Positions 11,857 to 23,022 of a stretch of DNA of 64,000 nucleotides are shown piece after piece. The stretch comes from Gonapodya prolifera JEL478 (taxonomy: Eukaryota > Monoblepharomycota > Monoblepharidomycetes > Monoblepharidales > Gonapodyaceae), in NCBI GenBank assembly GCA_001574975.1, contig KQ965731.1, forward strand, positions 720,478 through 784,477. Reading direction: 5' to 3'. Made by a program: the position numbers and the translations under genes. The notes beneath the pieces were generated by a model. That model was not told the origin of the DNA and ran no database searches. It worked only from the letters and a program-made list of their open reading frames with translations. The stretch's first letter is position 1. Each line of letters begins with the position of its first letter.

Positions 11857-12711
11857 TCAAATAATCAATGGGAGGTGAGACTTTTTTTGGGGTGGGTGAG
11901 TTTGCAGAAGCGACGTCACAACATGGGAGAAACACGCACTAATTCCCCATAACATCGTTCCAGTAAATACAAGCACCGAACGAATCAAGTACCACAGAAT
12001 TAGGAACGGGAACGCGACCCACGAGAGCACTTGGGTTGCCGCCCAGAATACATAGAGGCCTGAATAAACACCGCACGACGATACGTCAGCACCCAGAGGG
12101 TCCCAAGCAGTGCACGATGGTAGCGTACCAGCAGACCAAAGCGCGCCAGCCCCCCATGAGACCCCCGAGAACACGAACATGCATGGAGGCCCCAGGACGA
12201 CCCATACGAGGCCCCATACGGACGCCCCTAGTAGCAAAGTGAGACACACGACGTCTCCATGCCGTTTAGCAGAGGGTTCGGCTCACCGAATGTCCAGAAC
12301 ATTCGCAGAACAAAGGTCCCGATGCCCAGCACCAACTTGAAAGGGGCCATGAGGACAGTCACGAGAGCGTTGCCGAGGAACACTAGGGCGTTGAATCCTA
12401 GCCCTGCCGCCGAAACGTGAGCTCTCTTGGGGCCGTGAGGCGAGGTCTCTCGGAATCAATCGAAGCTCACAACCGCTTTCCTCCACATCTTCACCATCCC
12501 CGCGGCCTGACCAGACAATCCACCCTCCGAGCAGGACAGCCACGGCAATCACGAGGGTCGTGCGGGCACTTGATTTCGCCAAAGAATCAGCCCATGAGGC
12601 TATAGGCGGTACGTAGTGCGGGGAGAAGGACGGACCAAAGGTGAACTGGAACGTCGCGGACATGCCGGCGCGGGGTTTCCGCGGCGACCGCGGCAGCCGG
12701 ATGTCGTCCAT
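11857..12711 (-). CDS. Polytopic membrane protein of unknown function
   Basis: Three exons join in phase. Exon 1 starts at 12711 and ends with a hydrophobic segment (TTLVIAVAVLLGGWIVWSG) and a short acidic loop. Exon 2 adds LGFNALVFLGNALVTVLM and a further hydrophobic stretch. Exon 3 begins ASVWGLVWVVLGPPCMFVF and continues to the stop at 11857. About five or six membrane segments result, in some 220 residues. Donors are GTGAGC in both introns and acceptors are GGCAG and CTAG. An internal ATG at codon 17 could be the true start. I do not recognise the family. The first 45 residues are Pro/Ser/Arg-rich and probably cytosolic. It lies head-to-tail after the LysM gene on the same strand, about 150 bp apart. 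Confidence 0.65.
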
Positions 12712-12857
12712 TGGGGCCTCGCAGTGTGGACTGCTGCTTTATTGATTGAACTGGGATTGTTGAATCGGATGAATGCCTCCCAACCGAAGTACAATCTTCT
12801 CAAATATGTTCCCTCGACCCCAGTTTTTCCAAACACACACACTCTGACCCCTCACTG

Positions 12858-14309
12858 CTACGCCCACAAGCTTACAGCCTCCCCCGGCGCCCACGTGTAT
12901 AAGCTCGTGTGCGCTTGGATGCAACGCCATGAACGGCCGTTGTGAAAGACAACTTCGCCGATGGAGTACGCCCGCCCGTTGGGGATCCAGGGTGCCCCGC
13001 CGCCGGGCGATGGAGGGACGTAGCCGACTGGCCCGCCGCCGCCGCCGGGGAGGTGGAGGACTTGTCCGACAAGGATGGAGTCACTGGAAGGTTGTGGTAG
13101 GGGGGGAGGGGGCGCGGGGGAGTGCGAGGAAGGTAGTGGATGCGACGTGGGTGTGGAGGGAGACGTGTTAAAGCCCTCCGTGCGCGAGCGCGATGAGACC
13201 CCACGCCGTCCACTTAACGCACTAGTTCACCCCTGGGTTGGCCGCCTTGAGTGCGTCCAGGGTACACCCAACTCGCTGGCTGATTGACCAGAATGTGTCG
13301 CCAGGCTGGACGGAGTAGGTGCCTCCAGCGCCCAGAGGAGGGTATGGCTGGACCGGGGGCTGCTGGACGACGGGAGGCGCGGACCATGTTGGCGCGGGCT
13401 GTGTGGCGGATTGTGGACGTGGGGTGCGGATGGCGGATGGGGGGCCAGAGAGAGAGGGGGGGACGGAGAAGAAAGGAGGGATCGCGAGGTAAGTGGGCAG
13501 GCCACCGACAGTATTTCCATGTTCCATGCTCTCTCACCTGCTGCTGCGGCGGTGGGTAGTACGGTGCGGGTGCCGGGGTCGGAGCGGAAACAGGAGGTGA
13601 AGCGAACTGCTGTTGCTGCTGCAAGTGTTGCTGGTGCTTTTGCTCCTCTTGGTGCTGGTTGTGCTTGTGAATACCAACGCCGATACCGACAGCCCCAGCG
13701 AGAAGGGCAGCGCCGCCTACGAGTCCCAGGCCCTGTTTTGGTAGGGTTTGGTGAGATGATTGATGGGGAGTCCGTGCCTTGAACTGGGAATAAACAAACA
13801 CACAATTTTTTGAGCAGCGGACATGTGGTTTCCGTGGTCGCTCGATTCCTGTTGGCCGCCTTGGTAAGGAATCGGTGCGGGAGCTGGAGTGAAGTCGCCA
13901 TGTGATTGCGATTGCGACGAGAGTGTTGCCGAGCCTGCGCTGGAGGTGGGGCCGGCCGGGGCGGGCAGGGGCGCGGACCAGTTGCTCTCTGATGGCGGCG
14001 CGGACGGAGGCGGCCCGAGTTCTGCAAGCGCGGCTGCGAATGCATCGTCGGACGGAGGCGACACTGTTTGCAAGCGAGGGATGAGTAAACATGAGCACGG
14101 CCAGCGGATTGCGCGGGCTACGCACCGATCGCGCGCTCCTTGTTGCTACCGTGATTTGAGTGTGCGCCGGCTGTGAATTCATTGCGTGGCAGAAGTGATG
14201 GCAAGCCGACGAAGCAACATGTGACGGCAGATTGCGCGAAGGGACAGTGCGGGATGAGAAAACGCGTGGGAAGAAAGAGTAAAGTCATTGAGGCAGTCGC
14301 ACCTGACAT
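12858..14309 (-). CDS. Membrane protein with LysM and CBM5/12-like chitin-binding domains
   Basis: Exons join in phase from a tiny first exon (ATG TCA G at 14309) to the stop at 12858, giving about 299 residues. Order: a Ser/Pro/Gln-rich N-terminus (1-104), a Gly/Ala membrane segment GLGLVGGAALLAGAVGIGVG (about 105-125), a His/Gln-rich stretch, a Pro-rich spacer, a LysM domain (about 195-240: YSVQPGDTFWSIS...LDALKAANPG, then ILVGQVLHLP after an intron), and a CBM5/12-like module (about 256-299: YSIGEVVFHNGRSWRCIQAH...W..PGEAVSLW). LysM and CBM5/12 both bind N-acetylglucosamine polymers. No cleavable signal peptide is seen, so a type II membrane topology with the sugar-binding domains outside is my inference. 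Stopping at the apparent LysM end (13222) would truncate the domain; the intron there restores it. It is divergent from the SDR gene, 242 bp away. Confidence 0.78.
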
Positions 14310-14551
14310 TGTCGCTGTCTGTTGCTCTTTGCGTGGTGTTGTGGTCCCCTGACCGCCGGTGTGGGCTGTGGCCACACCTAGTCCATCGCCCCAAGCAAGA
14401 TTCTCGTATCTTGGAATCATCCAAACGCAACCGTGAATTGAATTTTACTCGTTTTCCCCAGCAGAGGCTGCTGCGCAAGGTCCAGGCTGAACAGTCTCCA
14501 GAACTCCCTGGTTTGGTTTTCAGGCTTCGGCCCCAAAGTTCCCGAATCCGA
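14310..14551. promoter_or_regulatory. Divergent promoter region, LysM protein / SDR
   Basis: 242 bp between the two start codons of oppositely transcribed genes. No element identified. Confidence 0.5.
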
Positions 14552-16078
14552 ATGGTCTTCCAAGTGAAAGGTGGCGTACTACGCGACTTCCCACGACCCT
14601 GTGCGAGTGTCATTCTCATCCTTGCACATAGGCAAAAGCGCCATCGTCACCGGTGAGCGATCGTGTGTGACAACTTGGCTTGGACTCCGGAATCAATTCA
14701 CCATTTAGGCGGAGCAAGCGGCATTGGTGAAGCATTGGTCAAACGACTGGCAACTTTGGGGTGCGTGAGCGCCGTTTCTCGTGTCTCCGTGGTTCCCAAC
14801 GACGCCTTGGTCCTCTAGCGTGTTCGTCACAGTCGTGGACAGGAATGCCGACCTTGGCAACCGTGTCGTGAACGCTCTTGTAAAACAGTACGTCAGAACT
14901 TTGCCAGGAGGTTGATTGAGAGTCTCTTACAGTTTGGGGCGCCGTTCTAGGTACGGTCCCCACTTCCAGTTTGTGAAAGCCGATGTATCGAGCAGACAAG
15001 ACATGCTCGAGGTGTTCAAACAAACAAAGGCACGCTTTGGCAAAGGTGATTTTCCACTCTATAGATCCGCTGGCCTTGCCAGTAGATAACCATATGTCCT
15101 CACCCCCATCCCCGTCACCACAAACCGAAGTGGACATCGTTGTCCTGAACGCAGGCATCGACGAAAACATTGACTACCTCCGCGACGAGACGGGTGCGTT
15201 CCGAGACGCCACGTTCTCATTCGAATATTGAGCACTGACAGGACGTCTACAGACCCTTGGGCCAACATCTTCCCCGTGAACGTTCACGGCGTACTTCTCG
15301 GAACGCGCATGGCCGTCGCGGAATTCGTGGGTTTTCATTTGGACGTTGCATCTCTCTCGTGTACTGTTCTCACACCTCTCACGCATCAGACGAAACAAAA
15401 AACTCCCGGCGTCATCTCCATCACAGCCTCCATGGCCGGTCTCTACCCACAGGAATACGGCCCTGTCTACGTGAGTCGCATCCCCGCTGCATTCCACTTG
15501 ACGGCATCTCAGCTTGTGCTATCCTTTGCACAGGCCGCTTCCAAAGGCGCCGTAGTGCACTTCGTCAGGGGTCTTAGCCTTTCGACCGCAAAACTGACGC
15601 CCAAAGTCCGGGTCAACTGCGTGTGCCCGGGGGTTGTTCTGACTCCGGTACGTGCCCCCGGCAGTTCGCACTCTTGACACACCCCATTCACGCACACCCT
15701 CCACCCTCGCAACCCAGCTCCTCTTCGAAGGCCGCGGCCGGCCCGACAGTCCCACCCACCAACCATCCTTGATGCAGATGCCACCCACCCCTATCGAAAC
15801 AGTCGTCGGTAAGTGACATGTCGCACGGCTCAGGCACCATTTCACGTCGTTCTGACGCGGGGTCGTGGACCGCAAGACGCCCACATGCGCGCGATAGAAG
15901 ACGAGGGCTTGAATGGTGAGGCTATAAGGGCGGCGAGCGGGAAAGTGAGTTGTGACTGTGTCTTTCGGTGCCGAGTGATGACTGTTGACGAGAGGTACTG
16001 AACACCAAGCGTGGCCCGGAGCTCGTCAAGTTCCAGCAAGTTAAGACCGTAGCGCTTTCTGGGATTGCGAAATTGTAA
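14552..16078 (+). CDS. Short-chain dehydrogenase/reductase (15-PGDH-like)
   Basis: Many very short exons join to MVFQVKGKSAIVTGGASGIGEAL, so the TGxxxGIG nucleotide loop spans two introns. An Asp after the second strand (VDRNADLG) suggests NAD(H) preference. Next come NAGID, ASMAGLYPQ and the catalytic Tyr/Lys pair in PVYAASKGAV (split by an intron), then RVNCVCPGVV. The C-terminal exons read ETVV, AIEDEGLNGEAIRAAS and GPELVKFQQVKTV, stopping at 16078. Family members oxidise or reduce alcohols/ketones in the cytosol; the substrate is not evident. The start is fixed by the classical N-terminal strand. It shares a 242-bp divergent region with the LysM gene and is followed 198 bp later by S-formylglutathione hydrolase on the same strand. 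Confidence 0.85.
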
Positions 16079-16276
16079 ATGTGACCGGGCAATAGCATCT
16101 AAGCTTTGTCCTTGAAGCAGAGTGCGAATTTGCTGTATCGTTGGATCTGCTAAAGCGCGATATTTGAATTTGCTCAACTACATATCAACCTCACTCAACG
16201 AAACCGGCTCCTGCCGAATTCACCCGCCAAAAACCTTTCCTCCGTCTCCTTTTGCACCACAACATCAACGCCTGAA

Positions 16277-17645
16277 ATGTCGGATTTCAAGGAAATCTCG
16301 TCGTCCCAATGCTACGGCGGAACGGTCAAGAAGGTAAGAGAGGAAATCGCTCATGGACCAGTAATCTTCGCCGATGTATCCAACACTATATCCACAAAAA
16401 TCCCACATCCTCACCCGCTGCTATCACCCACGTCTCTCCGCACGCGCGAATTCCTCTCAATCGGCTCGATCGCGCCCCTCCTTCCTCAATGATGCCGACA
16501 GTACCAACACACATCGCACGTGCTCCTGGGCTCCGTCATGAAATTCGTCGTGTTCACGCCGCCTGGTGCGACGGTCGAGAAACCCGCCGCGGGGGTGTGG
16601 TTTCTCTCGGGATTGGTGCGTGTTGAAATCGATGGTGTGTGGGGAAACCGGGCGAACGGCTTCATCGGTCCGCCCTGCAGACGTGCAACGAGGACAACTT
16701 CATCACCAAGGCCGGTGCCTGCCGCAAGGCATCTGAACTGGGTGCGTATTGAGCGCTACCTGGCCCTTGTAAGCACTGTTTGGACGTGCGGACTTCCTTC
16801 TCGTAAGGTATCGCCCTCATTTGCCCGGACACGTCCCCGCGCGGCATCAAGGTGGAGGGTGACGATGCCAGTTGGGACTTTGGCGTGTCTGCAGGCTTTT
16901 ACGTCGACGCTACCGATCCCAAGTGGGCGGCGTACCAAATGGTGGGTGCGATACCAGTTTCAATCACGACCCCGGCGGTATTTCTGATGTCATTGTCTCA
17001 AGTACTCGTACATAACCAAAGAGCTCACAGACCTTATCGATGCCAACATCAAGAACGTTGATGTTGCGGAGCGGACTGCCGTTATGGGACACAGCAGTGA
17101 GTATTCCCCCGTCGTTCCTTGCTTCTCGTGTCTGTGGAACTGACACTTGAATTTTGCTATTGTATTTGCGACGTTAAGTGGGTGGCCACGGCGCTCTCAT
17201 CACTGCGCTCAAGAACCCCGGTCGCTTCAAATGCGCTGCTGCATTCTCCCCAATCGTGACGCCCACTGACGTTCCCTGGGGTCAAAAAGCCTTCACAGGC
17301 TACCTTGGCTCCATCGAAGCTGGGCGGGCTTACGATGCGGCGGAGTTGCTCGGCAAGTACCCAGCGGAGGGACCCAAGCTGCCCCTTAAAGTTGTGCAGG
17401 GCACCGCGGACAGCTTCTACCCTTCACAATTGCAGCCTGAGGTGTTTGAAGCGAAACTCAAAGTGGCCAAAAACGAGAATTTATCGGTGGAAATTACGAT
17501 GGCAGAAGGTTACGACCATTCCTACTGGTTTATTGTGAGTCTGTACCGCGGGGTTCGTTCTCTTGACCTCAACATGATTCGACTCTCCCGTCATAAGCAA
17601 ACGTACATTGACGAAGTCCTCCTTTGGATCAACAAGTATCTTTGA
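16277..17645 (+). CDS. S-formylglutathione hydrolase (esterase D family)
   Basis: The start at 16277 gives [15 protein letters not shown], the usual N-terminus. Later exons show [43 protein letters not shown] and [13 protein letters not shown]. The nucleophile elbow GHSMGG is assembled across an intron (GHS before it, MGGHGA after it). The acid is in GTADSFYP and the histidine in [10 protein letters not shown], completing the Ser-Asp-His triad. The last exon ends [12 protein letters not shown]. The enzyme hydrolyses S-formylglutathione to formate and glutathione, the second step of glutathione-dependent formaldehyde detoxification, in the cytosol. Formaldehyde arises in fungi from demethylation of methoxylated aromatics and of pectin-derived methanol, which fits the neighbourhood but is only inference. 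Introns are about 50-70 nt. Confidence 0.93.
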
Positions 17646-17879
17646 AAAGCCTGTTTCGACACCCATTTTGTGCATCCCATGTATTGAGCGAAATATAAAA
17701 CCAATCGCGCACGATGATTGGGTAGACTTCCTGTCAAGAACCACTGGCAACGACTGACCGCGCTTTGGCTGAAAGAAACGCGATATATCATCCAATTGGT
17801 CACTCTACACTAAACGCCTATCTCAGCACTGATGCCACCTTCACTACCCTCGATACCAACCCCACCCTACCTCTCACCC

Positions 17880-19681
17880 CTAGCAGCAACCACCCGCCTG
17901 CTGTGCCGGGAGCTTCTCTCCAGGCTTGACGGTCGAGGCTTTCGCGGGCTGAGCGGCGGGCATGGCGCCCATTCTGTGTGACGTGAGGAATCATGCGAAG
18001 GGAGTATTGAGCGTCGAAAACCATCGTACTCCACGACAAAGCGCACCTGTCCTTAATTTGTTTCGCCATGGTCAAGAACGCCTGTTCGACATTGGTGGCG
18101 TTCTTGGCAGAAGTCTCCAGGAAGGGGATTCCGAGACTGTCGGCAAATTCCTGTTGCGTGTTGGGACCGAGGCGAGAGTGGAGAGTGGCGAGGGCGGATT
18201 AAGGCACGGTTGAAGATGATGCAAACAGACGTCCAACCAGAACTCCCACAACGCACCTTCGCCTCTGCCGTTTCTACCTGCCTCTTGTTCACCAAATCCG
18301 CCTTGTTTCCTACCAACAGCTTGTTCACTCCCTCGCTAGCGTAGCGGTCAATCTCCTGCATCCATTGGCGGACATTGTGGAACGTATCCTTGTCGGTTGT
18401 GTCGTAGACAACAATGATGCCGTGCGCACCACGGTAATAGGAGGAGGTGATGGTGCGGAAGCGCTCTTGACCGGCGGTGTCCCACTGAGTGATGGAACAA
18501 GTGGGAGGCACAGGAAGGAACAGCACCCTGATCAGTAATTCGCTACATCGAAATTTACCGTGAGCCTCAGAAAAGCACCAGCGGTCATTCCATGGCTTTC
18601 GCGTCAAAAAAAACTGATCCATTCCATCGTGAACACTCCTTGCACATCCTTCCAGTATCATCCCGCAGCACTTTGACCAAGGTGTCTCGACAAAAATTAC
18701 ACCTGCAATATCAAGAGACCACCCAACAGTGTCTCCAGAACAGGCGGAACTGTGATCACTCGTCCAACGTCCTGAAATCGGAACCGATGTGAACTCGACC
18801 GTTCCCGGGGATTTAACCAGTCTTTCCAATCCTTAAAGCCTCCAACCCCAGATACGCACAATTTGGAGCTTGACGGTTTTACCCTCGAGTTCGATAGTGC
18901 GGATTTTCTGCAAGACGTTCACCACGGTGAGGACCCAAAAGAGCAGAAAACAAATTGCGAGCCTTACAAAGTCGACACCAATTGTAGAGATGTAAGATTC
19001 TGTGTATGTGTCGTCCTGGATCAAGGTAGGAGCAAGTATGATGAGCGCTCCCAAACCATTCTTTCACGAAGATGGTGGGACGCACCGCAAAACGAAGCAG
19101 CAAGCAGGACTTTCCGACACCGGAATCACCGATAAGGAGGAGCTTGAATAGGTAGTCGCTGATTCGGAATTGCGTGAGCAATTTGCAAAGGAAGTTCCAC
19201 AGATACAGAAACCCCATAGACCAGCGAGGTCCAGTTTCACGACGTCTCTCGCATCCAAAAATCAGCCAGATATGATTCCTTCCGATTGCACTTCGTCGTG
19301 ACTTTTTGTAGTGGTCTTTCCATCCACATCCATCACCATCGCACTGAGCCCATATACACGCTCCCCCAGAACCATGACCCAATCCAAAAGCAACCTTGGA
19401 TTCACATGCAAGTGGGTGATCCTTCCCTGCTTCGTCTGCGCGCTTTGTTGTCCTCCATGTTCTGCCGGGTCGCGGAGCGGGACGCAGCCACCCCGCCCGC
19501 TTCAGTCGCCACCATCCTTATTCACTGCTCTTGACGACTGCTTCCCGGTCGCCCCTGCCTTATCGATCCTGCTCCCTTCTTCGATCCCCGATCCTTCTCA
19601 ATTCCATTCAGTCACAGCCTAACTGGTCCCACCAGGGATCTCATCCATCGTCCTGACGATAACTCACTATTCAGGGTTCAT
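17880..19681 (-). CDS. YPT1: Rab GTPase Ypt1/Rab1
   Basis: The protein begins [20 protein letters not shown]. The first exon is only 14 nt (19681-19668) and is followed by a 509-nt intron; exon 2 begins at 19158. All GTPase motifs are seen: P-loop GDSGVGKSC, switch [25 protein letters not shown] and ETSAKN. The effector region and [14 protein letters not shown] match Rab1 closely. The C-terminus is QQAGGCC with the double-cysteine prenylation signal. Ypt1 directs ER-to-Golgi transport and early autophagosome formation. Another long intron (about 350 nt) separates KLQI from WDTAGQ. It converges with the formylglutathione hydrolase gene. High conservation makes the assignment secure. Confidence 0.97.
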
Positions 19682-21061
19682 TGCAGTGTTGTGAAATGGG
19701 GGGACTCAATGTTGGTTGAGGTCGAACAATTTACCGGGGAACCGTTGCCACAATTCGCAAACCGCACAAGAAAAGTGGCGACCTTCAACGCACAGCCACT
19801 TTTGTAACTTTCAACAATTTCGCTTTGTACGCGCCCAAATCATCCGAAAATGCCGTACTTCTTCCTCAACTGTGCTGCAAACTATCATCAAGCTGCAAAC
19901 TTCAAAGATCCTTTGGAAGATGGCAACATTTAAACAATTGGCACAATGGCATGTTCCAATACCAACCCTTCCGGTTGTTCTCTCCCCCTGATTTTTCATC
20001 TCTCGAACTATTACCCGACTCTTTGAAAGCCCAATGTTGCCGACCCTCCTCGAATGAAGGTCGAACATGTCTTCAAAGAACCTGAATGAATATATGCGCT
20101 CACTTGCCAATTCCTGGGAGAACGACTTCGGGCCATCCTACTACATCTTCAACCCTTCAAATATGCGGAGCCAAATATCGCGGCGAAAGAAATCAATGGG
20201 GGAGAGCTGTATTATTCAAAGGCTTGGAGGTGTCCCCCCTTCTGATATTTTCTCTCTTACCGCAACATCTGTTCGGTGCTCTTTCTGTTGATCACCCTAA
20301 AAGAATCGCAATCAAGGCGCGCCTCTTGTGGTGGAGAGCTTCACCTTGTTTCAGTTTATGTGGATGTCATTGGATCGAGCCAATGACTAGCACCCCAACA
20401 CATGCCTAGTTAGAACATCGCAAATGAAGATAAAGAGAAGTTGGATGCTGTTTTCTTTGAAGACCTTCCCCCACGCCCACCCCCGCCCCGAAATTCCCCC
20501 CCCAATGGCCCCCTCCCCAGTAGAAAGTAAAAGATTGCTTGCGTTGCATCTCAAACCCAAGCGAATAAACAATCAAGAGAAGCTGCCCACATCGCCAAAG
20601 CCAATGAGTAGCACAGGTACATAATGTGCTGACGTTAAAGTTCGATTATTCAAGTCTACGCTTTCCTGTGGTTGAGCAAGGTCAGCACGCGGCAAAGAAC
20701 CTCGTACGGAAGGGCGTCCATCAATAGCATCCTGCTTTGACCTTCACTAGCTCTTCAACAACAATAATTTTGAATAGTTCCGACTATCAATTTTGTCGGA
20801 ATATGTACTGTCCACGAGTCTTCTCCATGGGGTTCTCGGACTCATAATGGTGGCAAAATCGCCTTTGGAGTCTTGTTGGCACCACTGCCACACGTAATAC
20901 AAACGTTTATTTGGGAATCACCCGACAAGGTTTGTCAACCCCGAGTCACCCGAGGTCCTGCGGCCACAGGGGATAATTGATCATCCCTTCCCGATAACAT
21001 CTTCCGTTTCCCGTCGTTCGCAAACTCCTGAAGCCATCCCGCACTAGGATCTTCTTCGGAA
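19682..21061. other. Gene-poor stretch between YPT1 and the dioxygenase
   Basis: About 1.4 kb of mixed composition with a C-rich patch near 20465-20520. Open frames (for example 19825-20085 and 20067-20291) are short, overlap and carry no motif I can recognise. It includes both divergent promoters. A degenerate or lineage-specific gene cannot be excluded. Confidence 0.4.
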
Positions 21062-22348
21062 ATGGCATCTCAAGCTTACGCTGGTGAGTTTCTCCAGCCC
21101 TTCTCCAGCGACATCCTCTCATGTTGTTCGGTCACTCAAACTCAATGAAAAGCATACACCGAAAACGTTATTAATGCGACTGGACCCAATGTAATCATTA
21201 TTTTGCTGGTCAAGCCTGTTTCCACTTGCTGAACTTCCGTTGGACAGGCATCATCTCGAGTGAAGAAAGTGCTCCCTATTCTTTTCAAGCACCTCCACGC
21301 AGCTGTCATCGAGGCGGAAATCACCTTTGATGAGCTCAGTGAGTTCTTCTACAGTGATGCCACTCTCGCAAAAGACCATTGGATAGCTCTCGCTGAATTC
21401 ACCTAGTCGCCACATTGGAATTTCTCGGCGAAACTGGAAAGATGACCACGGAAAAACGACAAGAATTTGTGCTCGTGTCAGATATTCTCGGCGTCTCTTC
21501 GCTTGTGGATATGTAGGTTCTCGGCTGGCTGTAATGAACCTGCCGTTCAACTTTACTTGGTGATCAGGCTTAGCCACAACAAGTTAACCGCGAAGGATCC
21601 AGCTCCTTCCACTCCTTCTGCTGTCCTCGGTCCCTTTTATGTACATGGTGTGCCTCCTCAACCACTGGGCACCACTGTCGTTAGATACCCGGAACCTGAC
21701 GGCGTCTTGACCCACATCTTCGGTCGGGTGAAATCGTCGGTCACTGGCGCTCCCATTCCCGGAGCAATTATTGACGTGTGGGAAGGCGCCCCAGATGGAG
21801 AATACAGCACGCAGACACCTCACAAGGGCGATTACCACTGCCGTGGCCGCTTCATCGCTGATGAGTCTGGACGATACTCGGTTCTGGTACTCAAGCCAGT
21901 TGCCTACCCGATTCCGACCGATGGGACTGGCGGAAAGCTTCTTAAGTTGTTGGATCGTCATTGCATGCGCCCCGCGCACGTTCACGTGAGTGCAGCACTG
22001 TTTTAACGCTCCTTGATTTGAGCTCAACGTATGATGATTTGTTTGCTACTCAAAAGTTCATGGTTATTGCTCCCGGATACAAAACATTGGTCACTCAAGT
22101 ATTCGACCGCAAATCCGATTACCTCCAAAATGACGCCGTATTCGCGGTCAAGTGGGTCTAACGACTTTCATCTCACTTAAACTATTACTAACGTCCATTC
22201 GATTGAAAGGGAATCGCTCATTGTCGACTTTGTTCCCGCGAAGTCCCCCGCCCCAAGTGGTCCGAATGGAGAAAAGCCTGTTCTGGAGTTGGAGTATGAC
22301 CTCGTGATAACAGAAGAGAAGAAATCGGAGGCCGTAGCGGCGCTCTAA
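21062..22348 (+). CDS. Intradiol ring-cleavage dioxygenase (hydroxyquinol/catechol 1,2-dioxygenase type)
   Basis: Small exons start MASQAYA, then YTENVINATGPN, VKKVLPILFKHLH and EFVLVSDILG (the N-terminal dimerisation helices). They lead to the core: SAVLGPFYVHG, GAPIPGAIIDVWE and DYHCRGRFIADESGRY. The four Fe(III) ligands are in GRY (Tyr), AYPIPTDG (Tyr), DRHCMRPAHVH (two His). After an intron follow FMVIAPGYKTLVTQVF and the end ITEEKKSEAVAAL. Enzymes of this type open catechol or 1,2,4-trihydroxybenzene between the hydroxyls to cis,cis-muconate-type acids, feeding the beta-ketoadipate route; hydroxyquinol is the usual substrate in lignin-associated basidiomycetes, but substrate choice is inferred. 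It acts in the cytosol. The full-length N-terminal helical region argues against the shorter extracellular fungal intradiol enzymes. Confidence 0.9.
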
Positions 22349-22408
22349 GAGCTTCATTTTGATGTTGTAGTTGGGAGGTCCTCCTGTCGCAAAATATTTT
22401 GAGATATA

Positions 22409-22859
22409 TCAGACTTGATGAGAGAGCATTGTGTCATTATTATATTTCGCTAGCCGCATGGATGTTCCATTAATCAGCACTTCATATGTGTGGTGCTTTG
22501 GGGAGAATGGATGGCTGTGTTCCATCTCACTCACACCCTCTTCTGAAGTGCCAGGTCCGTCAGAAACTCTATCGCAGCAACTTGGCGTCACCAAGCACTT
22601 TTTAACGCCACAAAATCTCTCCACGCTGTATGATAGCCCAGTGTGTCGAGCGATATTCCAGCTCTTTCGTGCTATCTCCGCCTGTCTGATGAAGCAGGCG
22701 AGGATGAACGTACCGAAAGGAGAACAAGAACTGGAGCATGACGGCTTTCGCTTGTGTGCGAACGATGACGTAAAATGGGACGAAGATGAGAAATGTCACC
22801 AACACCAGGAGGATATAGGCAGTGATGCGGCAAGCGGAGACAAGTGCATTTGGAGTCAA
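22409..22859 (-). CDS. Possible small single-pass membrane protein
   Basis: A frame starting at 22859 encodes MTPNALVSACRITAYILLVL followed by more hydrophobic residues, a convincing membrane segment, up to a possible donor after FLFSF. A second frame downstream (ending 22409) encodes a Cys/Ser/His-containing tail that ends MLSHQV. The junction that would join them is only about 32 nt long, shorter than other introns here, so the model may be wrong. No family is recognised. It converges with the dioxygenase gene, about 60 bp apart. Confidence 0.3.
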
Positions 22860-23022
22860 CTGTGATCGGGTGACGCGTGGCGGAGATGCTCCTTTTTGCA
22901 GAAAGCGGTGCAGAATTCAGACAAACGCGGATGAAAATATGAAAAAACTGGTGTCCTCAAATCTATTCGGCAATAAAATTGGCACTTTGACAGGCAAGAT
23001 TCACGACAGGCACACGACAGTT

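Noticed and set aside
13222-13527. Short LysM protein ending at 13222
   Set aside because: The LysM domain would be cut; an intron starting at the GG|GTGAAC just before the stop restores the LysM end and leads to a CBM5/12-like module.
20067-20291. 75-codon plus-strand ORF between YPT1 and the dioxygenase
   Set aside because: No motif and no neighbouring exon in phase; composition does not stand out from the surrounding non-coding sequence.
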